Shown here piece by piece: positions 7,305-16,721 of a stretch of 64,000 nucleotides of DNA. The translations under genes and the position numbers were made by a program. The notes under the pieces are model-generated. The model worked only from the letters and a program-made list of their open reading frames with translations, made no database searches and was not told the origin of the DNA. The DNA lies in NCBI RefSeq assembly GCF_003865035.1, contig NZ_BHVZ01000001.1, positions 930,001-994,000 of the forward strand, in the 5' to 3' direction. Position 1 is the stretch's first letter, and every line of letters begins with the position of its first letter. The stretch is from Anaerotignum faecicola (GTDB lineage Bacteria > Bacillota > Clostridia > Lachnospirales > Anaerotignaceae).

Positions 7305-8762
7305 CTATGGGCGATTTCTTATCCCCCTTTCATAGCATATAACTTCCGTAAAGTGCTGGGGCGGACTGCTTTTGCCTTCTTTGACGATTGCCGCAGAAAC
7401 CGAAAGGGTCTGTCCTTCGGTCAGCTCCGGCAGGGCTTTCTCTGCGCCCTCTTTTTTCGGCTCTGCATCCTTCATTTTGGCACGGTAAGCGTCCTCCAGT
7501 GCTTTCCATCCGGGGTGCTTCACTGTTTTTCCTTTGGCGGTAAACTCCCCACCGGCACAGTCGGCAATCACAACGGTTTCCGAATAGATATGGGGCTGGG
7601 CTACGGCACACAGCAGACGCAGGGCCACCAGCTCCAGCACCGCTTTTTCTCCCGCAGGAAGGGCAGAAAGGTCTGCATCCTTGAGATTTCTGGTAGGGAT
7701 TACTGCGTGGTGGTCGGTTACTTTCTTATCGTTGATGACTGGCTGCGGATCACAGGTAATGGCGATCCCTTTGCGAAACGGCATAGCATTGGCAACCAGA
7801 TTGACCAGCACCGGCAGGCTGTCTGCCATATCACCGGTCAGATAGCGGCTGTCAGTACGGGGATAGGTGCAGAGCTTCTTTTCATACAGGCTTTGCAGAT
7901 AGTCCAGGGTCTGCTGGGCTGTAAATCCAAGCAAGCGGTTGGCATCTCTTTGCAGAGTAGTCAGGTCATAGAGGGCGGGCGGCTTTTCGGACTTTTCCTT
8001 GCACTCCACCTTTTTGATCGTGACGGCTGCACCCTGGCAGACTTCTTTCAGCTGCTCGGCAGCGGCCTTATCCGCCATGCGCTCCCCGGATACGGTAAGA
8101 CCGGGTAGCTCCAGTGCCACGGTATAAAAGGGAACCGGCTTAAAGGTGTCGATCTCAGCTTCTCGCTGGACAATGAGTGCCAGCGTAGGGGACATCACGC
8201 GCCCGATGTTGAGGGTGCGGTGGTACAGCACGGAAAAAAGCCTTGTGGCATTGATCCCCACCAGCCAGTCGGCCTTGGCACGACAGAGAGCAGCATCCCG
8301 AAGTCCGTCATAGTCCGCACCGGGGCGGAGGTTTGCAAAGCCCTCCCTGATGGCGGAGTCCTCCATCGAAGAAATCCAAAGCCTTTTCATCGGCTTTTGG
8401 CAGCCTGCCAGCTCATAGACACTGCGGAAGATCAGCTCGCCCTCGCGTCCGGCATCGCAAGCGTTTACCACCTCCGTCACATCCGGGGCATTCATCAGCT
8501 TTTTGAGAATATCAAACTGCTTTTTCTTATCCTTTCCCACCACCATCTGCCAATGCTCCGGCAGAATAGGCAGGTCATCATATCGCCACTTGGCATACTT
8601 GGGGTCATAGCTGTCTGCATCTGCAAGCCCGGCCAGATGGCCCACGCACCAGCTGACACGCCAGCCGTTTCCCTCCAGATACCCGTCCTTACGGGCGGTT
8701 GCACCAATCACCGCCGACAGACTTTGTGCAACCGATGGTTTTTCAGCAATCACCAGCTTCAT
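7305..8762 (-). pseudogene. topB: DNA topoisomerase III, C-terminally truncated by IME insertion
   Basis: Type IA topoisomerase of the ICE, probably needed for processing plasmid-like DNA during transfer. The start is ATG 8762 (MKLVIAEKPSVAQSLS) with GGGAGG nine bases upstream. The TOPRIM domain (NACDAGREGELIFR) and the active-site Tyr motif (LCTYPRTDSRYLT) are present. ICE TopB proteins are usually near 690 residues; here the homologous part stops after SSPPQHFTE at 7344 and 12 foreign residues follow before the stop. The missing C-terminal region should lie left of the window. Strand-passage activity may persist, but the protein is clearly shortened. Confidence 0.88.
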
Positions 8763-9450
8763 AATCTTCAACCTCCCATTCATTCTGCCAATTATCAGAC
8801 AGTTTTTTTGCAATGCTGTGTTCTGAGGCAAGTGTAATGTCATAGCCAAAGCGATAATCATATCGGTACAACCTGCCAATCAAATCATTGATTATGATAT
8901 TGCAGGCCATAATCACACGCTCTTTATCCACCTGCATCAGTTGATAGCGTTGATAATTGTTGTAATATTCTCGATGTCTGTGGGTTCTGCTGACCGTATC
9001 TTCCATCAGACAATCTATGGCATCTTTTTCACCATCTTCTTTGCTGCCCTGTGTATAAGACAACAGTTCCTTAACCATGGGAAAACTTTGTTCATCTACC
9101 GTTGCTTCTTCGCTCAAAAAACCGATATAAGCTTTTAGTAACAGGCTAACTGCTGTTTTTTCAGCTTCAGATAAAGCGTTCATGGTCTCCGCTGCATCAG
9201 GCAACAGTTCCTTTTCCACAAATTCATCTATCTCACCAGAATAAAGCATTCGGATTGAGTCCACACATAAAGAGCGTTTTTGGGGTGCGGTCTCAATTTC
9301 AAAATCATAAAGATCCAAGTCATCGTCCTTCTTTGATTTTTTTTGAACTTTGCTTATAGCAGTGAAAAGAATGTCTCCTCCAAAGTAAATTCCGAAGGCG
9401 ACCAGATCAAAAATAATCAGAAAGTGTAATAACAAGTTCCAGGTGTTCAT
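8743..9450 (-). CDS. Membrane-anchored ICE protein of unknown function
   Basis: The 235-residue protein has one N-terminal hydrophobic segment (residues 5-32, LLLHFLIIFDLVAFGIYFGG) and then a soluble, acidic, helical domain. The KKSKKDDDLD stretch after the membrane helix suggests a cytoplasmic C-terminus. No known domain is recognised. It overlaps the start of topB by 20 bases and belongs to the conjugation operon. A scaffold or regulatory role would be guesswork. Confidence 0.65.
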   Translation of the reverse strand: MNTWNLLLHFLIIFDLVAFGIYFGGDILFTAISKVQKKSKKDDDLDLYDFEIETAPQKRSLCVDSIRMLYSGEIDEFVEKELLPDAAETMNALSEAEKTAVSLLLKAYIGFLSEEATVDEQSFPMVKELLSYTQGSKEDGEKDAIDCLMEDTVSRTHRHREYYNNYQRYQLMQVDKERVIMACNIIINDLIGRLYRYDYRFGYDITLASEHSIAKKLSDNWQNEWEVEDYEAGDC

Positions 9451-9597
9451 TGTGAGGTCCTCCTTTCTTTGACCATGTGCTGATTTTGGGTGTAGATTTG
9501 CAGTAAGAGAGTGAGTAGAGCAGCAGAGGACAGGAATTTCTCCCTGTCCTCTGTCCCTTATCCCGCAATGATTTGAAATATGCTACGCTCAAACGGT

Positions 9598-10350
9598 TCA
9601 ATCTGTTCTATCACTTTCCTCATTAGGGTCAGAACCCTCAAAACCATCCTCAAGGACTTCCTCATCCTCAGTTTCCCATTCCTCGGAATCTTCCTCGCCA
9701 TAATCATAATCGTCCAGACTGTCATTGCCCTTGGTCTTAGGCTTATTTTTAACGAGCTTCAAGTAGGCAAATACGCCACCGCCGCCCAGCAGAGCCAGCA
9801 GAAGGATCAGGGCAGCCGGGTTCAGTCCGGCAGGCTTCTCTTTTTCCGGCTCCGGTGTTTCTGCCGGAGGTTCCGGTGCTTTGCCCGTACATTTGCTCAT
9901 ATCGGTTGCACAGACCGGGCAGACCGTATTGACTGTCCCTGTTTCACATTTTGTCGAACAGCTGCACACAGCAGGCGGCTCCTCTTTGGGTTTTCCATCT
10001 TCCATCAGTGCCATCAGGTCCGCTTCATCCACCTGGTTCAGAAAGTGAACAGCAGTCTTTTTATCTTCGTTGGCCCTGTCGATCAGGATATAAAAATAGT
10101 TGCCTGCCTTGGTGGTAACGGTAATGAGCTGCTTGTTGCCACCAAAATCATCCACCAGAGCGGCGTTGCCATCCGGGGTCAGCGGAGGTGCTTTTTCCGC
10201 TTCTTCCACCACCACATTGCTGTCATTGGTGGTATCCTCTGCCGGGGGCGGCGCTGCGCCCTGGGCAAAAGCGGGAACAGTAAAGCCCGATGCCAGAACC
10301 AGCGTCAGGCAAAGGGCGGAAAGTGTTCGGAGCAATCGTTTATTCCTCAT
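9598..10350 (-). CDS. DUF4366 exported ICE protein
   Basis: The start is ATG 10350 ([17 protein letters not shown]) with AGGAGG nine bases upstream. A signal peptide ends near residue 30 (VPAFAQG). The extracytoplasmic part holds [25 protein letters not shown] and a Cys-rich segment ([19 protein letters not shown]). A Pro/Glu linker, one transmembrane helix ([19 protein letters not shown]) and an acidic tail follow. This is the DUF4366 layout found beside DUF4315 in conjugative elements of Clostridia, probably a surface part of the transfer machinery. Confidence 0.8.
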   Translation of the reverse strand: MRNKRLLRTLSALCLTLVLASGFTVPAFAQGAAPPPAEDTTNDSNVVVEEAEKAPPLTPDGNAALVDDFGGNKQLITVTTKAGNYFYILIDRANEDKKTAVHFLNQVDEADLMALMEDGKPKEEPPAVCSCSTKCETGTVNTVCPVCATDMSKCTGKAPEPPAETPEPEKEKPAGLNPAALILLLALLGGGGVFAYLKLVKNKPKTKGNDSLDDYDYGEEDSEEWETEDEEVLEDGFEGSDPNEESDRTD

Positions 10351-10591
10351 AGCTGTTTTCCTCCTGTTCGTTGTTGTCATCCACCATACTGCCGGAAACT
10401 GTGCCGCCGGACAGCATGGCGCTCAGCTGGGCAGGGGTCATACGCAAAGCGCGCACCATCTGGACGATCTCCAGATTTTCTGCCTCGATTTTCTGTGCCT
10501 CCAGCGCCTTGAGCTTTTCCTGATATTCTGCGATCTTCTCGCGGACCTTTGTAATCTCCTGGTCAATGCGTTCAATTTTGTTCTTTGCCAT
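10340..10591 (-). CDS. DUF4315 family protein
   Basis: The 83-residue protein is almost wholly coiled coil in its first half ([20 protein letters not shown]) followed by a conserved [13 protein letters not shown] segment. It is the usual DUF4315 partner of DUF4366. The gene overlaps the downstream start by 11 bases. The function is unknown. Confidence 0.8.
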   Translation of the reverse strand: MAKNKIERIDQEITKVREKIAEYQEKLKALEAQKIEAENLEIVQMVRALRMTPAQLSAMLSGGTVSGSMVDDNNEQEENSYEE

Positions 10592-10620
10592 CGTCTATCA
10601 CTCCTTCTAAAAAATCTCTG

Positions 10621-12339
10621 TTACCAGTTCATCAGGCCGTAGCCCTTGATACTCTGATAATTCAGGTCATAACTTTTGATCTTGCAGGCATCGCCGGAAT
10701 TTCCCTCCACGGTATAAACACGGCTGCCATCGGTGCCGACAACAATTCCCACATGGTCTGCGGAACCATCCAGATCCCAATCGAAGAAAATGGCATCACC
10801 GGGGGCAATGTTTTCATATCCTCGTGCGCCCCACTGTCCATGAGACTGGAACCACGGAACACCCTGAGACTGACAACCAGCAAAGCGTGGTTCCGTTCGA
10901 CCGGATTGACCATAGCACCATGATACAAAGCAGGCACACCATTCCACACGGGAGTCAAAGCCGTACCAGCTCCAATAAGGTTGTCCTCCCACATTGCCCA
11001 CCTGACTTTTCGCCAGTTCCACCAGCTGCGGATTGCCGGGGCGGGAGCCATTGATAAATTCAACACCAGTCAAATCTTCAGAAACACCTGTATCGGGGGA
11101 ACCGCCACCAAATAACAGCGGCTTATTGCCCATAGTCTGTCGGTAGACCTGGTACATCTCCATCTGCTCCGGAGTCAGTAGTTCTGGCGCAAGAGAGGCA
11201 ATGGAACGGCTTGTTAAAGTTACATGGAGAATACGATATTCATATTCATGCTCATCCCCGTCTTCGTCAGTGTAAGTGCGAATCTGAATTTCTTCTCTCA
11301 GCGTGAGCTGATACTGTGCATCAAACACACGACTCAACTCTGCCTGTGCGCTGTGGCGTGTATAGCCTTGCAAGACAGCAGAGAGAACTGCCGCCAGCTC
11401 ATGGGGGTCATGGCCAATCATATCCAGGTTATAGCGATACTCGTCATACCCTGGGTGGCTGCTTTCGATGTTGTCGATTTTCTCCTGCAACCGAGCTTCT
11501 CTGTCTGCATAATCTGCCTCCACCGCCAGCATTTCCGGGTCATCCGATGGATAGGTAGTGCCGGAAATTACAGAACCAATACTCTGTGCCATCATAGAGC
11601 AGGAGGACATGGTATTCATCAGCATACAGACGATGAGGAACAAAACCCCTGCGATCAGGAAGCCCTTCTTGTGGCGCATGACGAATGCCCCTGCCTGCTG
11701 TGCCTTTTCTTTTACCGTCCTTGCGGCTTTTCCGGTTTTGGACGCAGCCTGGGCGGTATTTCCGGCAGTCTGACCGGTGCGCTTGGCGACGGCATACTGC
11801 TTTTTGATACTCTGTTTTTGCTGCCAGCGGGAGAGAGGGTTGCTGGCAAACTGAGGATTTTCCCGTAGGGACTTCTGGTACAGGGCATTTACATTTGCCT
11901 TTTCCAGCTTCTGCTCGGCCTGGGCTGCTTTGCGGTACGGCTTCAGCTTGTGGCTGCGATAGCCCTCCCGCACCAGATAAGCGCTGGTCTCCACCGCCTC
12001 CTCGGACTTGTGGGCGCTTTCCACACCCACATTGTCCTGTTCTGTTTCCCGGATCTCTTTGTGAAACTTGCCCGCGACCAGATGGACGGGAGCTTCCTTA
12101 ACCCCTTGAGAAAGTTTGGAAGGTGGTTTTTTCTTGTCCTCAAAGGTCAGCTTCGAGGTCTTTTTCCCTGTGTCCGGGTCAATGACCGTCTGTCTGACTT
12201 TTTTCTTTGGAATATTGGCCTGCGCCTTATCTGCTCTGGCCGTAGCTTTCTCCGTTTTGCGGATCGGCTTTTCCAGTGCAGGGTCAGCCCGTTCCTCATC
12301 AGTAAAGCGCAGGCGCGGCTCTTTATTCAAACCAATCAC
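10621..12339 (-). CDS. CHAP-domain cell-wall hydrolase of the conjugation system (CD1107-like)
   Basis: The 572-residue protein has a long basic N-terminal region (1-240), one membrane helix near 245-265 (GFLIAGVLFLIVCMLMNTM), a middle domain and a C-terminal CHAP peptidase domain from about residue 435. The catalytic Cys is in VEWCACFVSW and the His in SADHVGIVVG. Such proteins play the VirB1-like part in Gram-positive T4SS, opening peptidoglycan locally. The start codon is a GTG at 12339 with a weak ribosome site, inside the end of the upstream gene, so coupling is likely. Confidence 0.85.
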   Translation of the reverse strand: MIGLNKEPRLRFTDEERADPALEKPIRKTEKATARADKAQANIPKKKVRQTVIDPDTGKKTSKLTFEDKKKPPSKLSQGVKEAPVHLVAGKFHKEIRETEQDNVGVESAHKSEEAVETSAYLVREGYRSHKLKPYRKAAQAEQKLEKANVNALYQKSLRENPQFASNPLSRWQQKQSIKKQYAVAKRTGQTAGNTAQAASKTGKAARTVKEKAQQAGAFVMRHKKGFLIAGVLFLIVCMLMNTMSSCSMMAQSIGSVISGTTYPSDDPEMLAVEADYADREARLQEKIDNIESSHPGYDEYRYNLDMIGHDPHELAAVLSAVLQGYTRHSAQAELSRVFDAQYQLTLREEIQIRTYTDEDGDEHEYEYRILHVTLTSRSIASLAPELLTPEQMEMYQVYRQTMGNKPLLFGGGSPDTGVSEDLTGVEFINGSRPGNPQLVELAKSQVGNVGGQPYWSWYGFDSRVEWCACFVSWCYGQSGRTEPRFAGCQSQGVPWFQSHGQWGARGYENIAPGDAIFFDWDLDGSADHVGIVVGTDGSRVYTVEGNSGDACKIKSYDLNYQSIKGYGLMNW

Positions 12340-12697
12340 CCATTAGGATAGCATCCATCATGTGGTGCAGCTCCACATAGAGGGCCAAACCTTCCGGATC
12401 ATATAGCGGATGCACGGTGAGATACGCATGGACTTGCGCCAGAATCTCAGAGAGCATTGTGATAGGTCTGCACCCTACAATGGTTGCTGCACCAGGGGCA
12501 CACATCATATTCGCCCAAATCGAAAAGAGACGGGCAAGACCAATTTCGCCATCCTCATTCAAGGTTTTGAGTTCTTTGTCAGCGGTACGACACTCAACAA
12601 CAGCGGAGGCCATTACCGGAAGCAACATGAATTCGTGAGCCTCCAATGCCTCACGGAAAAAAATCATGGTATCAAGTTCGCAAATATTCTGTTTCAT
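12323..12697 (-). CDS. Small ICE protein of unknown function
   Basis: The 124-residue protein is mostly helical (EALEAHEFMLLPVMASAVVE, GLARLFSIWANMMCAPGAAT) and lacks a signal peptide. It lies two bases after virB4 and overlaps the CHAP gene by 17 bases, so it is inside the transfer operon. I do not recognise its family. Confidence 0.6.
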   Translation of the reverse strand: MKQNICELDTMIFFREALEAHEFMLLPVMASAVVECRTADKELKTLNEDGEIGLARLFSIWANMMCAPGAATIVGCRPITMLSEILAQVHAYLTVHPLYDPEGLALYVELHHMMDAILMGDWFE

Positions 12698-12699
12698 AG

Positions 12700-15165
12700 T
12701 TATTCATCCTCCTTTTTCAGTTCCTGGGGTTTGGTGGTCATAATGCGGTAAAGCTCAGTATTCTTCGGGAAGTGGTCAACGAAGGGCAGGATGGTGGAGC
12801 CATAGAACAGCAGACCCTCGCCCTCACCGGAGTGGGTCACATAGCTAAGCTGGTGCGTGGAAATGCCCAGCTGCTTGGCGAGAATCTGACGGTCTCCGCC
12901 TGCCTGGTTGAGCATATACACGAAGTCGGAGTTTTCAAAGATGTTCTCCACCTCGCGGCTGCTCAAAAGGTCTTTGACATTCTGGGTGATACCTGTCGGA
13001 ATACCGCCCCATTTGCGGAATCGCTTCCAGATTTCCACCGTATAAGCGGCGGTCTGCTCCTCCTTCAAAAGCAGGTGCATCTCGTCGATGTAATAACGAG
13101 TGGACTTGTGGGCAGCGCGGTTAATGGTAACGCGGTTCCACACCTGATCCTGGACCACCAACATACCGATTTTCTTGAGTTGCTTGCCCAGCTCCTTAAT
13201 GTCATAGCAGACAATGCGGTTATTGATGTCCACATTGCTCTGGTGGTTGAACACATTGAGGGAGCCGGTTACATAGATTTCAAGGGCCGTGGCGATATAC
13301 TGGGCTTCCTTTTCCTCCTGTGAACGGAGCAGGTTATATAGGTCCTCCAGTATGGGCATATTCTCCGGCTTTGGGTCATTGAGATAGGTCTGATAGACCA
13401 GACGCACACAACGGTCGATGATGGTTTTCTGCACCGGCTGCAATCCGTCCTTACCGCCCACGATCAGCTCACACAAGCTGAGGATAAAGTCAGACTTGAG
13501 CGACAGCGGGCTTTCATCATCCGAATAGTCCAGGTTCAGATCCATCGGATTGATGTAGTTGGTTGAGGTAGGCGAGATCTTGATGACCTGCCCATGCAGA
13601 CGCTCCACCAGAGGTGCGTACTCTGCTTCCGGGTCACAGATGATGACATCATCATTGGTAAGCAAAAAGCAGTTGGCGATTTCTCGTTTTGCGCTAAAGG
13701 ACTTGCCACTTCCAGGTGTCCCAAGTATCAGACCGTTGGGGTTTTTTAGCAGCTTTCTGTCCACCATGATGAGGTTGTTGGACAGAGCATTGATGCCGTA
13801 GTACAGGGCTTCTTTGCCGTTCTGGAACAGTTCCTGTGTGGTGAATGGTACAAAGATAGCCGTAGAACTGGTGGTCAGCCCTCGCTGGATCTCGATCTGA
13901 TTGAGTCCCAGAGGCAGACAGCTCATCAGCCCTTCTTCCTGCTGGAAGTCCAGTCTGGTCAGCTGGCAGTTATACTTCTGGGCAATAGAGCCTGCCTGAA
14001 AGATGTTGTTGCCAAGCTGACGGGGATTGTCCGCTGTGTTCAACACCAAAAAGGAGACCAGGAACATTCTCTCGTTTCGGCTCTGCAAATCCTGCAACAG
14101 TTTTTTGGCTTCGCTGCCATAGGTGGCAAGGTCAGAGGGAATGATGTCCATGTCGTATCCGGCACGGACTGCTTTTTTCTGTTCCTCGATCTTACTGCGG
14201 TCCAGGTCGGTAATCTTGCGCTTTACCGTTTTGATGGCTTTCACCTGATTCACCGACTGAATGTGCATACTCACAATGAGCGAGCTTTCCATATCCAGAA
14301 AATCAGCCAGCAGACGGTCATTCAGCTCCGGTGCAAGGATCTGCAAAAAAGAAACAGCCCCGTATTTCTTGCCCATACGGAACTGCTTACCGGTGCGGAA
14401 CTCAAAGGAGCTTGGTGCGATGAAGTCCTTGGTAGATAGGCCGGAAGGAGCCAGCCAGTCCCATTCAAACTGAAACGGGAGCTGTTCATCCATGTGAAAT
14501 ACCGCATGAAGCTGGGAAAGCCTTTCCTTACCGTCCAGTGTTCTGGCGGCTACGCCAAGACGCTTGAAGTTATTGAGTATATCAGTCTCAATACGCTCCA
14601 GACGGGGCTTGGCGGCTTTGATGCTGTCAGCGTCGATACCAAAGGTCAGGTATTTGGTCTTGATGAGACCGTTGTTCCCTCTGGCCAGCTGATTTTGCAG
14701 CATCGTGGTGTATTCCTCACGGATACTGTCAAAGTCATCCCCCTGGGGCGGGATGGAAATGGAGTTGGCAAATGTCTCCTCCGATGCAGCAAGGTTCAAA
14801 AAAGACAGCTGGAAGTGAATCGAGCTGTCGAAATAATTGAGGAAATCACACCAGCCCTCAAAGATTGCGGTCTTATCTTCATTTTGGGAGAGCTGATAGT
14901 TGATGTCCTGAAACTGAATGGTCTTTGTGTAGTGGCTGTCCGATACGCGGCAGATCCCGTCCGGCCACATCCGTTCATAGGGGATACTGTCCTGTGCCGA
15001 TTTTCCTTTTTTGTCCGTGCGGTTGGCACGGGCAATGGCCGCTTCGATCTGCTTCTTATCGGCGCGGGACAGCTTTTTCTTTGTCTTTACCGGCTGCACG
15101 GTCTTTTCTTCCGGTTTTCCCAGCAGACGGCGCAGCCATTTTTTTATTGCGGTGAACAATGTCAT
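12700..15165 (-). CDS. virB4: VirB4-like conjugation ATPase
   Basis: The 821-residue ATPase powers the type IV secretion channel. Walker A is GTPGSGKSFSAK (about residue 485), Walker B lies in RYYIDEMHLLL, and GGIPTGITQNVKDLL follows as in VirB4/TraC proteins. The N-terminal half has the substrate-binding beta domain of this family. AAGGAGG precedes ATG 15165. The gene starts 110 bases inside prgI in another frame, an overlap common in Firmicute ICEs. It appears full length. Confidence 0.93.
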   Translation of the reverse strand: MTLFTAIKKWLRRLLGKPEEKTVQPVKTKKKLSRADKKQIEAAIARANRTDKKGKSAQDSIPYERMWPDGICRVSDSHYTKTIQFQDINYQLSQNEDKTAIFEGWCDFLNYFDSSIHFQLSFLNLAASEETFANSISIPPQGDDFDSIREEYTTMLQNQLARGNNGLIKTKYLTFGIDADSIKAAKPRLERIETDILNNFKRLGVAARTLDGKERLSQLHAVFHMDEQLPFQFEWDWLAPSGLSTKDFIAPSSFEFRTGKQFRMGKKYGAVSFLQILAPELNDRLLADFLDMESSLIVSMHIQSVNQVKAIKTVKRKITDLDRSKIEEQKKAVRAGYDMDIIPSDLATYGSEAKKLLQDLQSRNERMFLVSFLVLNTADNPRQLGNNIFQAGSIAQKYNCQLTRLDFQQEEGLMSCLPLGLNQIEIQRGLTTSSTAIFVPFTTQELFQNGKEALYYGINALSNNLIMVDRKLLKNPNGLILGTPGSGKSFSAKREIANCFLLTNDDVIICDPEAEYAPLVERLHGQVIKISPTSTNYINPMDLNLDYSDDESPLSLKSDFILSLCELIVGGKDGLQPVQKTIIDRCVRLVYQTYLNDPKPENMPILEDLYNLLRSQEEKEAQYIATALEIYVTGSLNVFNHQSNVDINNRIVCYDIKELGKQLKKIGMLVVQDQVWNRVTINRAAHKSTRYYIDEMHLLLKEEQTAAYTVEIWKRFRKWGGIPTGITQNVKDLLSSREVENIFENSDFVYMLNQAGGDRQILAKQLGISTHQLSYVTHSGEGEGLLFYGSTILPFVDHFPKNTELYRIMTTKPQELKKEDE

Positions 15166-15511
15166 ACACCTCCTTATCGAGCATTTCCTGCCGCTTTAAT
15201 ACGGCATAAAAGTTATTGGTCTGGTAGGGACGCTGCTTGGGACGGATCACAGCTACTTTGAGAATGTTGCCCACGATCTTTTCCAGGGGCTGTCCATGCT
15301 TTTCGTACATAGCCAGCATAAAGAAGGGCAGCATAACCAGCATCATACACATAGCCGCTACACTGTTTCCGGTAGGTTTTCTGAGCAAAAGGAAAAGCGG
15401 TACGCCAATAAGCGCTCCGCCCGTGAAGCAGATAAGCTGCCGCTTGGTCAGATTGAACATGACCTTTGTTTTGACTTTTGTTAAGTCCTTGGGTACGGGT
15501 ACATAAGCCAC
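15056..15511 (-). CDS. prgI: PrgI family conjugation protein
   Basis: The 151-residue protein starts at a GTG (15511) with AAGGAG about ten bases upstream. Two membrane helices (ICFTGGALIGVPLFLLL and MLVMLPFFMLAMY) are followed by YQTNNFYAVLKRQEML and a basic tail, the PrgI pattern. PrgI is an inner-membrane VirB3-like subunit acting with VirB4. Its promoter-side neighbour was the methyltransferase gene before the RIT element inserted between them. Confidence 0.85.
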   Translation of the reverse strand: MAYVPVPKDLTKVKTKVMFNLTKRQLICFTGGALIGVPLFLLLRKPTGNSVAAMCMMLVMLPFFMLAMYEKHGQPLEKIVGNILKVAVIRPKQRPYQTNNFYAVLKRQEMLDKEVYDIVHRNKKMAAPSAGKTGRKDRAAGKDKEKAVPRR

Positions 15512-15698
15512 AATTACACGCTCCTTTCTGACAACACCTGATAAATCCCTTGCATGATGTAAGCAACACAGGGAACAGCCACGCTGTTATGTGAAGCTCA
15601 ACATAACAGTGTTTATTTAATCATGGTCGTTATGAGAAGAACAGATGTGAAAACTGCGCCAGGAGAGGATTCCTGGCGCAGTTGCTTCACATAATGTG
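15512..15698. other. Junction between RIT element and prgI, with inverted repeats
   Basis: There is no gene. It contains CTGTTATGT / ACATAACAG (15584-15592 and 15601-15609), an 11-bp hairpin, and TTATGTGAAGC (15587-15597) repeated inverted as GCTTCACATAA (15684-15694). These nested repeats are likely the end of the recombinase-trio element. Confidence 0.55.
15654..15681 (-). terminator. Strong hairpin after the third recombinase gene
   Basis: CTGCGCCAGGA (15654-15664) pairs perfectly with TCCTGGCGCAG (15671-15681) over a six-base loop. On the minus strand it is followed by TTTTC, so it can stop transcription from the recombinase trio. It may also belong to the element end. Confidence 0.6.
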
Positions 15699-16721
15699 CT
15701 ATGCTTTTTGAGACCCAAAACTTTTCAACCACTCCATTGTACTCCGGCTTTTCTGCCAGAAAGGCATTGAGGGAACTGGAGAATCCGAAACTCGTTCCAG
15801 AGCTTTCTGCTTCATTGTAAGACTTGAACGGGCATATATGTCTGTAGTTTTAATGTCGGAATGTCCGAGGAAATCGCGCACATGAACGAGATCATTATCC
15901 GCGTCGTAAATGTGCATTGCTTTAGTATGGCGCATCAAATGCGGAGGAATTTTCTCCGGTATGGAAGGATCAATCACTGAAGCGGCCTTGGCATATTTGT
16001 TCAGGATGTACGTAACCCCTGCACGAGTTATCTTTTGCCCGTTGCGGTTCATAAATAGCGGCAGATGACTTTTTTCCGGTGCAAGCATGTGCATTTCAGT
16101 AAGATATTTTTTCAAGTTCTGCGCCGTTGCCGGCAAAATGGGAACTACCCTGGTTTTTCTGCCTTTACCAAGGATCTTGACACTTGCAGGATAATCAAGA
16201 CGGACATCTTCAATACGTAAGTCACAGATTTCCTGCACACGGGCTGCTGTATCATAAAGAAAACACAGGATAGTGGCATCTCTTCTGCCACTGAGAGTGG
16301 ATGTATCCGGCTGGCGCAGGATCAGCGCAATGGCCTCTTTTGTCAACGGATTAATCGCTTTGCGCTCAGCTCTTTTCACTGGGATTGCCAGTATTTGCTG
16401 GAAATTCAGCAAAAGGCGCGGCTCTTTTATCTGCAGGTATTTAACAAATGAGCGGATGGCTGCAAGACGTTGGCTACGCGTCGCGGTTCCATTGTTTCGC
16501 TCTATCCTCAGCCATTGCAAAAAATGGTCAACGAGTTCCGGCGTCAGATCATCTATGGAAAGCTTTTCAATCCTCATCCCCTCTACATCCTGGCAATAGC
16601 CAAGGAATAGCCGAAATGCATCGCAGTATGATGAAATCGTGTTCGTACTGATATTTTTAAGTTCGGGCAGGTAATGGGAAAGAAACTCCGTCAAATGTGC
16701 GGCAAAATCAGCAGTTTTCAT
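15699..16721 (-). CDS. Tyrosine recombinase, third of the RIT trio
   Basis: I chose ATG 16721 (MKTADFAAHLTEFLSHYL) because GGGAGG lies six bases upstream; about 340 residues. The catalytic set is visible: Arg in YDTAARVQEICDL, His and Arg in HLMRHTKAMHIYD, His in FLGHSDIKTTD and Tyr in IYARSS. An SAM-like N-terminal DNA-binding domain precedes it. The start overlaps the end of the second gene by 14 bases. It looks intact and probably acts with the other two at the element ends. Confidence 0.88.
   Translation of the reverse strand: MKTADFAAHLTEFLSHYLPELKNISTNTISSYCDAFRLFLGYCQDVEGMRIEKLSIDDLTPELVDHFLQWLRIERNNGTATRSQRLAAIRSFVKYLQIKEPRLLLNFQQILAIPVKRAERKAINPLTKEAIALILRQPDTSTLSGRRDATILCFLYDTAARVQEICDLRIEDVRLDYPASVKILGKGRKTRVVPILPATAQNLKKYLTEMHMLAPEKSHLPLFMNRNGQKITRAGVTYILNKYAKAASVIDPSIPEKIPPHLMRHTKAMHIYDADNDLVHVRDFLGHSDIKTTDIYARSSLTMKQKALERVSDSPVPSMPFWQKSRSTMEWLKSFGSQKA

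Larger units (their letters stand above)
1..7346 (-). mobile_element. TnpX-type mobilizable element (IME) inserted in topB
   Basis: This block holds a large serine recombinase with TnpV, a MobA/MobL relaxase, an RSF1010-like nic site and accessory genes. Its right end is fixed by the broken topB reading frame: the conserved HFTE motif of TopB ends at about 7344-7346 and is followed by unrelated sequence. The last shared bases include GA on the coding strand, matching the GA dinucleotide target known for Tn4451/TnpX elements. The left end lies before position 1, so the rest of topB is not visible. Confidence 0.8.
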
